A stretch of 32,099 bases of DNA from a virus, in IMG/VR virus record IMGVR_UViG_3300046532_002069, positions 1-32,099 of that record. One strand, 5' to 3'. This document shows, in pieces, positions 23,074 through 29,299 of this stretch. A program made the position numbers and the translations under genes. Every line of letters begins with the position of its first letter. Within the stretch, counting starts at the first letter, position 1. The notes beneath the pieces are model-generated. The model saw only the letters and a list, made by a program, of their open reading frames with translations, did no database searches and was not told the DNA's origin.

Positions 23074-23103
23074 AACCTAAACGTGTGTCCCAACAAGCGC
23101 CCC

Positions 23104-24876
23104 TCATGCCACTACAACCTTGCCGCCGCGAAGCGCTAAAACGCCCTTGTCGATCAGCTTTTTGATATGTCTATTTGCCGTCCTCTGGCTGCATTCCAAC
23201 TCCAAGCTGACGGCCTCTTTAAGCTCACTTCTTGGCGCTTCCCCAAACGCATCCACCGTCCTTACTTGGTCAAGCACCACGCTCTGAATGTTCTCTGGCG
23301 ACGCCTTATCAACGGGCTTATCTTCGGTAAGCTCCAGCGCTAGACTTCCCGTTTCGTCGCCCTCATCTGTCACCAGCGAGACAGGCAGCTTGACAAAAGC
23401 CATAGCTTCGGGAGGCTCGGCATCCTTCATTTTGGTGCTTTCTATAATCAGCTTATTGTCGCCCCATGCCGCAACCTTGAACTCAGCATCCAGCGCCCCG
23501 TAGAAAGACGAACTGCCCCTTGCTCTGTCCTTATTTGAATGGCCCGTATGATGAACTACCAGCACACTACAGCCCCACTCTTGCTTTATCTTATCGCAGG
23601 CTTTTATGTACTCCCCGACACGCTCTGAACTGTTCTCGTCCCCCGCCATTGTTCTAGCCAGGGTATCCAGCACAACCAGCGTAGGCTTGCCAACCTTTTC
23701 AGCCATCTTGCTAATTTCGTCTGCCAGCGTCTGCGCGTCTGCTTCCTCGTTCATTATTATTGTGTTATTACTTTTGTAGAACGGCACGTCACCTAATTGC
23801 TGATCATTCACCTTGGCCCACGCCGCAACGCGCCTCGCCATGCCTGCATGACCTTCCCCAGCAATGTATAAGCAAAGCCCTTGCTCTACTTGCTTACCGT
23901 GCCAATCCTTGCCAGCCGCCACGCACAGCGCCATGTCCAGCACAGCAAATGTCTTGCCTGCCCCAGAATTGCCAAACGCCATTATCAGCGCTTCTTTTTC
24001 GAGCATCCCGTCGATCAGCCATTGGGCAGGCTTCATCTTTAAATCGCCTACATGCGTAAACAGCCCGTCACTAACCTTAGCTCGCTGCAAACCTTCCATG
24101 ACCGCTACTACGCCCAGCGTAGCATGCACGTCATTCCAATCCTGACCCTCACCTGATGGAACCGCCCAGCGCTTGCCTGTGGCTTTTGCGGCCTTTATTC
24201 CAGCTTCATCATTGTCTGCCGCAATCACCAACTCTAACTCAGGCCACGCCTTTTCTATAGCTTGCACGGCGACGGGCATATGCCCACTGTCTAGCGCAAA
24301 TATGCATGTTGTGCCTGTCGCTGCGTAGACGCTTGCGCTGGTGGCCCAGCCCTCAGCGACATAGGCTAAGCCTACACCCGTGAGCTTACCCACCACGCCA
24401 AAGCAACCGCTAGACTTATCCAGCCCAGCGTTAAACTTTTTCTTACCATCTGGCGAAATGGTTTGCGTTCCGACGCGCTCTTTGCTGGTGTTGAACAACT
24501 GTATGACTACGTTATCACCACTTAGCTTTGCGCCAAATAATTCAACACCTTTGCGCTCATGGTATAGCTGTGGCGTATCACCGTCACGTAGCAGTTCATC
24601 CAGACTAACACTGGCCTCTCGTAGCGTGATTACGTTGTCTTGCTTGTCGGGCCAAACCCCGTCATGGCGCATTTCTGCAACCATGTCCTTAAACTCGCAG
24701 CCTTGCCTGCAAAATGCTTTAACTATGCCGTTGTGGTTCTTGATCCAAAACCTGTCAGTGCCGCAACAGCAGGGGCATGGGCCATGCCATTCGCCTTTGG
24801 CGCTCTGCTTTAAGCTATACTTTGTCTTTATCGCCTCTGACCATTCTGACCAGTACGCCTCTTGAAAATCGTTCAT
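23104..24876 (-). CDS. DNA primase-helicase fusion with Toprim and RepA-like ATPase (590 aa)
   Basis: Replication enzyme. A zinc-ribbon with C34, C37, C56 and C60 (CPCCCGTDRFW...CRQGC) is followed by a primase Toprim domain (E175 in YVAEGWATSASVYAATG, D221/D223 in IAADNDEAG). Next comes a RecA-fold RepA/DnaB-type ATPase with Walker A GNSGAGKT (302-309), Walker B LVVLD (400-404), VVHHTGH (441-446) and GSSSFYGALDAE. The C-terminus (about 535-590) looks like a winged helix (RSELKEAVSLELECSQRTANRHIKKLIDKGVL). It likely unwinds and primes phage DNA; the host polymerase is then probably needed, because none is encoded. Candidate origin repeats lie just downstream. Starts with ATGA overlap. Confidence 0.88.
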   Translation of the reverse strand: MNDFQEAYWSEWSEAIKTKYSLKQSAKGEWHGPCPCCCGTDRFWIKNHNGIVKAFCRQGCEFKDMVAEMRHDGVWPDKQDNVITLREASVSLDELLRDGDTPQLYHERKGVELFGAKLSGDNVVIQLFNTSKERVGTQTISPDGKKKFNAGLDKSSGCFGVVGKLTGVGLAYVAEGWATSASVYAATGTTCIFALDSGHMPVAVQAIEKAWPELELVIAADNDEAGIKAAKATGKRWAVPSGEGQDWNDVHATLGVVAVMEGLQRAKVSDGLFTHVGDLKMKPAQWLIDGMLEKEALIMAFGNSGAGKTFAVLDMALCVAAGKDWHGKQVEQGLCLYIAGEGHAGMARRVAAWAKVNDQQLGDVPFYKSNNTIIMNEEADAQTLADEISKMAEKVGKPTLVVLDTLARTMAGDENSSERVGEYIKACDKIKQEWGCSVLVVHHTGHSNKDRARGSSSFYGALDAEFKVAAWGDNKLIIESTKMKDAEPPEAMAFVKLPVSLVTDEGDETGSLALELTEDKPVDKASPENIQSVVLDQVRTVDAFGEAPRSELKEAVSLELECSQRTANRHIKKLIDKGVLALRGGKVVVA

Positions 24877-25094
24877 CCCAATACCTCTGGCCTAGCTCTT
24901 GGCCTAATCAGACTGCGCGACGGCATATCTGTCGGCTTGCAAACGGCTAGGCTCTCTTTGTAATGCTTGTAGATTTCTGAATAGATGGACGATAATGCTT
25001 GACCACAGGCTTGCTCAGTGGGGAACAACAGCTTGGTTGTTATTTCCTCACCCTCAACCGTGTAGGCGATTATCATTATCGTCCAGTAAAGCAT
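24873..25094 (-). CDS. Unknown small protein upstream of primase-helicase (73 aa)
   Basis: N-terminal β-hairpin (TIMIIAYTVEGEEITTKLLF), then PTEQACGQALSSIYSEIYKHYKESLAVCKPTD and a basic tail (SRSLIRPRARPEVLG). The layout of strand-pair, EQACxxA helix and a Cys before the end recurs among small phage proteins of unknown role. Starts three bases after the preceding stop with a weak ribosome site; an internal ATG six codons later is an alternative. Its end overlaps the primase-helicase start in an ATGA junction. No function assigned. Confidence 0.55.
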   Translation of the reverse strand: MLYWTIMIIAYTVEGEEITTKLLFPTEQACGQALSSIYSEIYKHYKESLAVCKPTDMPSRSLIRPRARPEVLG

Positions 25095-25097
25095 GGC

Positions 25098-26024
25098 CTA
25101 AGCTGCTACAACTAGCCGCAATTCTTCAGTTCCATATTTCTTCATTATGTTAAAGACTGACTCCTTAACATCGCTGCGAAATTTGTTATGAATTGCAACT
25201 TGCTTGCCTTTAGCCGAATGATGCGAAAGCGCGTACAGGCCGCGCATGAAATAATCGTTGTCCAAAGAGGCTCCAGCCCGATTAATATGAATTTGCCCTT
25301 CCATCATTTGCCGATACAAAGACACAAAAACGTCGGGCCATTCCTTTAGCTCATTTCGGCACAGGCCAGTGTAGACGTTAAAAGCTGTTTTCCTCTCTAT
25401 TCTGCCCGTCATAATTGCCATAGCGTAAGCGGCACGAAAGCCGTTTTGCTTCCACGGACTTCTTCCCGTCTGCGGCGGCTTTATGTCGTGTTCAACTTCT
25501 GCTAAAAGCTCGCCGACTGTATCGCAAAGCACCCGTTGTACGTCGGCTGCTTCTGGATAAACAATAGCTGACGCTGATCTAAGTAAATACTGTATAGGCA
25601 TGCAGACACCCTTTGGTGCGCCGGTTAAATCAACATTTGTCCTCACCTTTCCTTGGTCAAGGATTTTATAAACGCTTATGCTCTTGTTAATACAAACGCC
25701 GTAAGGAAGCGTTAAGCCCGTCTCAATTTGGGCGGTGGCACGGTGCTGCCCATCTGCCAAGTTATACGACCAAGTGTCATCTTCTCGCTTGAAAAAAACA
25801 AGCGGATTAGGGTTTAGCTCCCATCGTCCTAAATTCATTGCGCGAACATATTTTCGATAGGTTTGCTTATATAAATCTCGATTTCCGTCATAGTTTGCAG
25901 CTAAAAGTTTCTCCATTTCAGCCGCCGTTATCCAAGCATTAAAATAACCTTGCGTCTGGTCTAGCTCGTCAGGCGCGTTCATCATTTCGCTATGTTTTTT
26001 CTCAAGTTTGTCAAAAATATTCAT
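25098..26024 (-). CDS. ParB-like DGQHR-motif protein (308 aa)
   Basis: The N-terminal half has the ParB/Srx-like arrangement: ITAAEMEKLL, a helix (RKYVRAMNLGRWELNPNPLVFF), then NLADGQHRATAQIETGLTLPYGVC with the D-G-Q-H-R motif at residues 91-95, then ILDQGKVRTNVDLTG. The C-terminal half is helical (KTAFNVYTGLCRNELKEWPDVFVSLYRQMM, FRSDVKESVFNIMKKYG). DGQHR and ParB-like proteins include nucleases, CTPases and DNA-modification-linked factors; which applies here is unknown. The ribosome site AAGAGAGGAAATAAAA resembles the leaders of the rightward island. It lies between the SSB-like and the small gene before primase. Confidence 0.65.
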   Translation of the reverse strand: MNIFDKLEKKHSEMMNAPDELDQTQGYFNAWITAAEMEKLLAANYDGNRDLYKQTYRKYVRAMNLGRWELNPNPLVFFKREDDTWSYNLADGQHRATAQIETGLTLPYGVCINKSISVYKILDQGKVRTNVDLTGAPKGVCMPIQYLLRSASAIVYPEAADVQRVLCDTVGELLAEVEHDIKPPQTGRSPWKQNGFRAAYAMAIMTGRIERKTAFNVYTGLCRNELKEWPDVFVSLYRQMMEGQIHINRAGASLDNDYFMRGLYALSHHSAKGKQVAIHNKFRSDVKESVFNIMKKYGTEELRLVVAA

Positions 26025-26056
26025 TTTTATTTCCTCTCTTAATGTCTGTAAATGGT

Positions 26057-26668
26057 CTAAAATGGTATCTCATCATCTTGAAAATTGCCGCTTTGCGAGT
26101 CTGTCTTTGGCGCTGTCGGATTGCCAAACGGATCGCTTGCTTCATCTGCAAATGGATCATCTGCCTCGCTAAACGGATCGCTCTCAACGCGCTCTTTAAG
26201 CTCGACAACCTTTACCGCTTCTGGCCGCAACGTGACGCCAGATTTGCCTGCATATTTCCACGGCCGTACGCCGATCATTACGTGTACTTTGCTGCCTGTT
26301 GTAAGCTGAAAGTCTTGCGCTGCTATCGACCCGTCTTGCATGAATTGCTTGGGCTTGCTGCTTGCTTCTCCGTATGATTTTTTCGTTAGCTTAACGATCC
26401 AAGCCTTTTCGTCTTGCTTGAATACATCGCTCAAGCCTTTTGGCGACCAATCGGGCCAGTCATCGCCACGCTTTTCGCTAAAAGATTTTCGCATGACGCC
26501 AGCAAGCTCTTTGGCTTGAGCTTCCGTAACGATCAGGTTTAACTCATATTTACCCTCTTGATCTGTCTGCGTTTCGCATGCAACACTCCGATTTTGCATC
26601 GGGTCAAACTTGTAAAGCTTGTCCAGCTTAGGCCAGAGTGCTTCGACGTTTATCAGTTTGTGGTTCAT
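26057..26668 (-). CDS. ssb: Single-stranded DNA-binding protein-like (203 aa)
   Basis: An OB-fold-like β-rich core (SVACETQTDQEGKYELNLIVT, KAWIVKLTKKSYG, KVHVMIGVRPWKYAGKSGVTLRPEAVKVVEL) and a Ser/Asp/Pro-rich, acidic C-terminal tail ending in DDEIPF. That acidic tip is the hallmark of SSB and T7 gp2.5-type proteins and recruits partner proteins. The start is set at ATG 26666-26668 with GAGAGGGAAAG upstream; an ATG eight codons earlier would overlap the preceding gene. With the RecE-like exonuclease upstream it probably forms a recombination and replication set; a gp2.5-like strand-annealing role is possible. Confidence 0.72.
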   Translation of the reverse strand: MNHKLINVEALWPKLDKLYKFDPMQNRSVACETQTDQEGKYELNLIVTEAQAKELAGVMRKSFSEKRGDDWPDWSPKGLSDVFKQDEKAWIVKLTKKSYGEASSKPKQFMQDGSIAAQDFQLTTGSKVHVMIGVRPWKYAGKSGVTLRPEAVKVVELKERVESDPFSEADDPFADEASDPFGNPTAPKTDSQSGNFQDDEIPF

Positions 26669-26679
26669 TACTTTCCCTC

Positions 26680-27483
26680 TCATTCCAGCCATGCTGGAAG
26701 TTGCGCGACGTGAACTGCAGGCCAGCCCGTCGCATATGTTTCTGTTTGGATTGCCTGTTCTATCCGTGCTAGGATTTCTTCAACTTGCGTTAGGCTGTGC
26801 GCCATAAGCTCTGGCCCAACCTCAACTAAGCTCGTTGCGTAGGGCGGCTCTTTTTCTACGTTGGCGAATAAAAAGCGGTCACACCGTAAGCCAGCAAGCT
26901 CCAAGGTTCGCTTGTACCAAGCCGCTTGAAATGCGTACTTGAGCTTGTACATCTGGCGTTCGAATTCATAAGGCTCAGCGCTGATTGTTGTCTTGAGATC
27001 GACCACAATACCCTGACTTTGGATCATCAGGTCAGGCCGTGCTTTTAACGCCAGTGACGTGTTGTCGTGCGCTGCGAATATGCTGGCCTCTGCCACCTTG
27101 TCTTTGTGGCCCAGCAAAAAGCCTATCTGTGGGCTTTCATGCAATGCATCGACCATGCCGCTAACGCGCTCATAGTCTGCATCAGTCAAGCACACGACGT
27201 TCATTTTTTCGGCGCGTTCAGCCGCTTCTTTCCAAGCATTGCCGCGCCTAGTCTCGCCGCCTTTGATGGGCAGTATTCCATCACCAGCCCAAGCGTGAAC
27301 TGCGCGTCCTATTTGGAAAGCTGGCGTATCTTTATAAGCTCTTGCGCAAAACGCATGGGCTATGCTTTGGCTTAATACAGATTTACCTTTGCTTGAACTT
27401 ACGGATTGCCTACCTTCGATTTCGTCAAGCGCGTGATAGACTTTATCTGATAGGCCATAATGTACACCAAATGAATACGTCAT
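26680..27483 (-). CDS. RecE/Exo VIII-like PDDEXK exonuclease (267 aa)
   Basis: Likely 5'-3' dsDNA exonuclease. The N-terminus (SDKVYHALDEIEGRQSVSSSKGKSVLSQS) and FQIGRAVHAW (H63) match the PDDEXK-like family related to RecE C-terminal and DUF3799 domains. Catalytic motifs: E132 (VAEASIF), ALKARPDLM with D151, VVDLKTT with D162-x-K164, and the following YAFQAAWYKR helix (Q186, Y190). All core residues seem intact. Its start overlaps the zinc-protein stop by four bases. No RecT or Redβ-type annealase is recognised next to it; the SSB-like protein follows directly. Confidence 0.78.
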   Translation of the reverse strand: MTYSFGVHYGLSDKVYHALDEIEGRQSVSSSKGKSVLSQSIAHAFCARAYKDTPAFQIGRAVHAWAGDGILPIKGGETRRGNAWKEAAERAEKMNVVCLTDADYERVSGMVDALHESPQIGFLLGHKDKVAEASIFAAHDNTSLALKARPDLMIQSQGIVVDLKTTISAEPYEFERQMYKLKYAFQAAWYKRTLELAGLRCDRFLFANVEKEPPYATSLVEVGPELMAHSLTQVEEILARIEQAIQTETYATGWPAVHVAQLPAWLE

Positions 27484-27635
27484 TCTTCTTCCTCATCCGC
27501 TGAAATCTTGCCTTCGCCGTTGCAAAACATGCAATCTTCAAGCTGTTCGATTGGCTCTAAGCCTCTGCCGAAATTGGCCCAGCCGCCCACGTCAACCTTG
27601 CCTTGACCGTCACACTCTGGGCATTTACGCATCAT
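27480..27635 (-). CDS. Small zinc-finger protein with two CxxCxGxG motifs (51 aa)
   Basis: A 51-residue frame that encodes CPECDGQGKV near the N-terminus and CMFCNGEGKI near residue 35, i.e. two DnaJ-type CxxCxGxG motifs expected to bind one zinc ion. The C-terminus is acidic (SADEEEE). It overlaps the C5 methyltransferase end by 11 bases (ATGATG start; the second ATG at 27630-27632 is possible) and the exonuclease start by four bases. Similar tiny rubredoxin-like or DnaJ-finger proteins occur in phage early operons with unknown partners. Confidence 0.65.
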   Translation of the reverse strand: MMRKCPECDGQGKVDVGGWANFGRGLEPIEQLEDCMFCNGEGKISADEEEE

Positions 27636-28488
27636 GGATCACCGCCTTGATCGTCTGCCCAATCCGCATGGCAACTTGTGGAACGATTGCGTTGCCTAGC
27701 CCTTTAAGTCTGTCCACCCTTCCGGGTATCCCATTAGCCACTCGACCCACTGAGGGTTCAGTGAGCCAGGCGTTGCCTCCTTTCTGCCCACGGCTCTGCG
27801 TAAGCATTCGTCTCCAATCGCACTCTCTGCCCAGTTTGAGACGTCTCCCGTCATCTTCCAATCTCTTGCTCTGGGTGTCGGCCACATCGCTACTGCTGTT
27901 GCTAGGGAATTGCCTCTTGATGGGATTTTCTTTTCGTCTCCCTTGTGGTTCTTGTACGGCCCTCCTGTTGAGGCTAACGGTGTCGGCCACATTTCGGGCG
28001 ACGATCCAGAGTCTATCTCGTCTGTGAGGTGCGTCCGTGGCGCAAGCTGGAACAACGAACGGCCTGACGGCGTAGGCTTCACGTTCCAAGTCAGAAAGCA
28101 CTTCGTCGAGGCCCATAGAGACATGCCCATAAACATTTTCGAAAACGCACCAAGCTGGTCGTTTTGCTTGAACAATGGAAAATATGTATGGCCAGATATG
28201 TCTGTCATCTTCACTGCCCCTACGCTCCCCGGCCAGTGAAAAGGGCTGGCATGGGTATCCGGCTGTGAGGATTGTTCGTCTTGGGTCTGTGCCTGGAATA
28301 AGTCCATCTGGGTCATTAGCAAGCTCCTTTACATCTGTAGCTATCGGCACGTCAGGCCAGTGTTTTCTCAATATCTTTCGGCTCCAAGGCTCTATGTCGC
28401 AGAACAAGACAGGCTTACTTAAACCAGCCCATTCAAAGCCAAGGGCAAAGCCGCCTATGCCACTGCACAGATCAACGTGCGCCATCAT
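27625..28488 (-). CDS. DNA (cytosine-5) methyltransferase (287 aa)
   Basis: Orphan C5 methyltransferase, with no cognate restriction gene beside it. Motif I DLCSGIGGFALGF (residues 6-18), motif IV GYPCQPFSLAGERRG with catalytic C80, motif VI FENVYG (116-121), motif VIII APHRRDRLWIVA, and motif X GLGNAIVPQVA near 263-273 are all present, so it appears active. The target-recognition part between VIII and IX is about 95 residues, short and compositionally odd (RRAVQEPQGRRKENPIKRQ, SNSSSDVADTQS). A second gene runs in another frame through codons 58-264. Function may be self-protection from host restriction. ATGA overlap with the upstream gene. Confidence 0.88.
   Translation of the reverse strand: MMAHVDLCSGIGGFALGFEWAGLSKPVLFCDIEPWSRKILRKHWPDVPIATDVKELANDPDGLIPGTDPRRTILTAGYPCQPFSLAGERRGSEDDRHIWPYIFSIVQAKRPAWCVFENVYGHVSMGLDEVLSDLEREAYAVRPFVVPACATDAPHRRDRLWIVARNVADTVSLNRRAVQEPQGRRKENPIKRQFPSNSSSDVADTQSKRLEDDGRRLKLGRECDWRRMLTQSRGQKGGNAWLTEPSVGRVANGIPGRVDRLKGLGNAIVPQVAMRIGQTIKAVIHDA
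27696..28316 (-). CDS. Nested out-of-frame gene inside the C5 methyltransferase: WPTP / LNPxWVEWLMGYP family protein (206 aa)
   Basis: Same strand, different frame from the methyltransferase and wholly inside it. The protein resembles a phage and prophage family that accompanies or is fused to C5 methyltransferases: LGAFSKMFMGMSLWASTKCF near 55-73, LTWNVKPTPSGRSLFQLAPRT, MWPTP at 109-113 and 144-148, and LNPQWVEWLMGYPEGWTDL near the C-terminus. The ATG at 28314-28316 has AAAGGAG with a 7-base spacer, a strong ribosome site within the methyltransferase frame. Recognisable motifs in both frames suggest genuine overprinting. Role is unknown; help in target recognition is a guess. Absence of homologues in this frame would refute it. 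Confidence 0.7.
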   Translation of the reverse strand: MTQMDLFQAQTQDEQSSQPDTHASPFHWPGSVGAVKMTDISGHTYFPLFKQNDQLGAFSKMFMGMSLWASTKCFLTWNVKPTPSGRSLFQLAPRTHLTDEIDSGSSPEMWPTPLASTGGPYKNHKGDEKKIPSRGNSLATAVAMWPTPRARDWKMTGDVSNWAESAIGDECLRRAVGRKEATPGSLNPQWVEWLMGYPEGWTDLKG

Positions 28489-28919
28489 TCGACAGCCCGT
28501 TTCGCCAAGATTTCACGCGCTAAGTAAAAATGCGTTTCTGGTGACATTGTAAGAAGGTCTTTTTGATGCTCTGCCGCTAGACTTGCAGGGCATAGCGCCA
28601 GCGCTACGTCACACATCTGCATAACAACGCGCCACGGTCTGCGACTAAACTTGTACCAAAGGACAGGAACCTTGTCGTAAGCTTTCGCCGCTTTTTCGAC
28701 TTGCTCCCACCAACTTTTATCGTGCTGTGTGTTGACGCCAACTCTGGCTTTTACCTCAATACAAAAGCACCAATCAAAGTCGCCATCGGGAATTAAGTCG
28801 CCTCTATCAGCACGTCGGTATTGCTCTATGTCACGCACAAGCTTTATGCCCATATCCTCGCAATAAAGCTTGGCTACCGCACGTTCGTTTGAAGCACCCT
28901 TTTGGCGAACATTAATCAT
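28485..28919 (-). CDS. PDDEXK nuclease, Holliday-junction resolvase-like (144 aa)
   Basis: The N-terminal KGASNERAVAKLYCEDMG (E12), then RDIEQYRRADRGDLI with D41, and CFCIEVKAR with E55-x-K57 give a PDDEXK (Hjc/VRR-NUC-like) active site. Later segments: DKSWWEQVEKAAKAYDKVPVLWYK (helix) and PWRVVMQMC. Such small nucleases resolve recombination junctions or trim phage DNA. It starts with an 8-base overlap of the Cro-like gene and ends in an ATGA overlap with the methyltransferase. Other assignment: a VRR-NUC type repair nuclease. Confidence 0.7.
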   Translation of the reverse strand: MINVRQKGASNERAVAKLYCEDMGIKLVRDIEQYRRADRGDLIPDGDFDWCFCIEVKARVGVNTQHDKSWWEQVEKAAKAYDKVPVLWYKFSRRPWRVVMQMCDVALALCPASLAAEHQKDLLTMSPETHFYLAREILAKRAVE

Positions 28920-29130
28920 GCCCAGATTCCCTCAAGTGACGGTCTAAATTAGCCCAATCATGGACCTTAACTTTCTTATTCGTGATGGCCTCGATTTTGA
29001 TAGCCTTCACAACTGTTGGATAGGTGCTACCTATCAAATACCTATGTAAAGTCGGCTGAGACACGCCTATTTTATTGGCAAAAGCGTTTTGTGACACCCC
29101 TGCCTCTATCAAATATTGATAAAGCTGCAT
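28912..29130 (-). CDS. Cro-like transcriptional regulator (72 aa)
   Basis: First gene of the leftward early operon and divergent from the repressor, the classic Cro position. The N-terminal helix-turn-helix is QYLIEAGVSQNAFANKIGVSQPTLHRYLIGSTYP (residues ~5-38), typical of Cro/XRE DNA-binding domains; the C-terminal part is basic and helical (KAIKIEAITNKKVKVHDW). The start at 29130 has only a weak ribosome site. An inverted repeat GATAGGT-gct-ACCTATC lies inside the coding region and could be an operator. It likely favours lytic growth by repressing the repressor gene. Confidence 0.75.
   Translation of the reverse strand: MQLYQYLIEAGVSQNAFANKIGVSQPTLHRYLIGSTYPTVVKAIKIEAITNKKVKVHDWANLDRHLRESGHD
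29019..29035. promoter_or_regulatory. Perfect inverted repeat inside the Cro-like gene
   Basis: GATAGGT-GCT-ACCTATC, seven-base arms with a three-base spacer. ACCTA also follows both 17-bp operator-like sites. A nearby ACCTATGTAAAG (29040-29051) differs by one base from ACCTATATAAAG at 19687-19698 in the island promoter region. It may be a second class of binding site. Confidence 0.5.
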
Positions 29131-29160
29131 TTGTTTTTACTCAGTTTTTTATGTTTGTTC

Positions 29161-29189
29161 AACGTATATGAATAATATACCTACGTCAA
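29161..29189 (-). promoter_or_regulatory. Leftward early (lytic) promoter
   Basis: On the minus strand -35 TTGACG (29184-29189), 17-base spacer, -10 TACGTT (29161-29166). The palindromic operator lies over the spacer and -10. It would drive the Cro-like gene and the whole early operon. Confidence 0.6.
29164..29180. promoter_or_regulatory. Palindromic operator-like site, copy 2
   Basis: GTATAT-GAATA-ATATAC, perfect six-base arms around a five-base centre, within the early promoter. A 15/17 match lies at 19672-19688. Best candidate for the repressor-binding consensus. Confidence 0.65.
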
Positions 29190-29231
29190 TTAATAAAAGT
29201 GAAAAAGTCGTTAGTCAAACTTTGGGCGCGC

Positions 29232-29260
29232 TTGATCTGTTGCTTTATTCATAAATGAAT
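29232..29260 (+). promoter_or_regulatory. Possible repressor-gene promoter
   Basis: TTGATC (29232-29237), 17-base spacer, then a poor -10 ATGAAT (29255-29260). A second operator-like sequence overlaps its spacer. Weak consensus would suit a promoter needing activation. Assignment is tentative. Confidence 0.3.
29245..29260. promoter_or_regulatory. Operator-like site, copy 3
   Basis: Contains TTATTCAT (complement of ATGAATAA, 29245-29252) within an inverted repeat ATTCAT-AA-ATGAAT (29247-29260). It shares TTTATGAATAA with the copy at 19.67 kb. Lies in front of the repressor gene. Confidence 0.5.
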
Positions 29261-29299
29261 GGTAGGTGTTAAATGCAGAAATAAGTATAGGAGTAAACC

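Larger units (their letters stand above)
22883..23090. repeat. GGACA/TGTCC iteron-like cluster, candidate replication origin
   Basis: Twelve copies of GGACA or its complement within 208 bases: GGACA at 22883, 22888, 23014, 23026, 23034, 23056 and 23068; TGTCC at 22917, 22948, 22959, 22970 and 23086. They include two 19-bp repeats (23013-23031 and 23055-23073) and an 11-bp tandem array at 22948-22980. The cluster lies directly downstream of the primase-helicase gene, where phage origins are often found. Confidence 0.65.

Noticed and set aside
24380-24865. Plus-strand frame of 161 codons opposite the primase-helicase
   Set aside because: It is a shadow of a gene with complete Toprim and Walker motifs.
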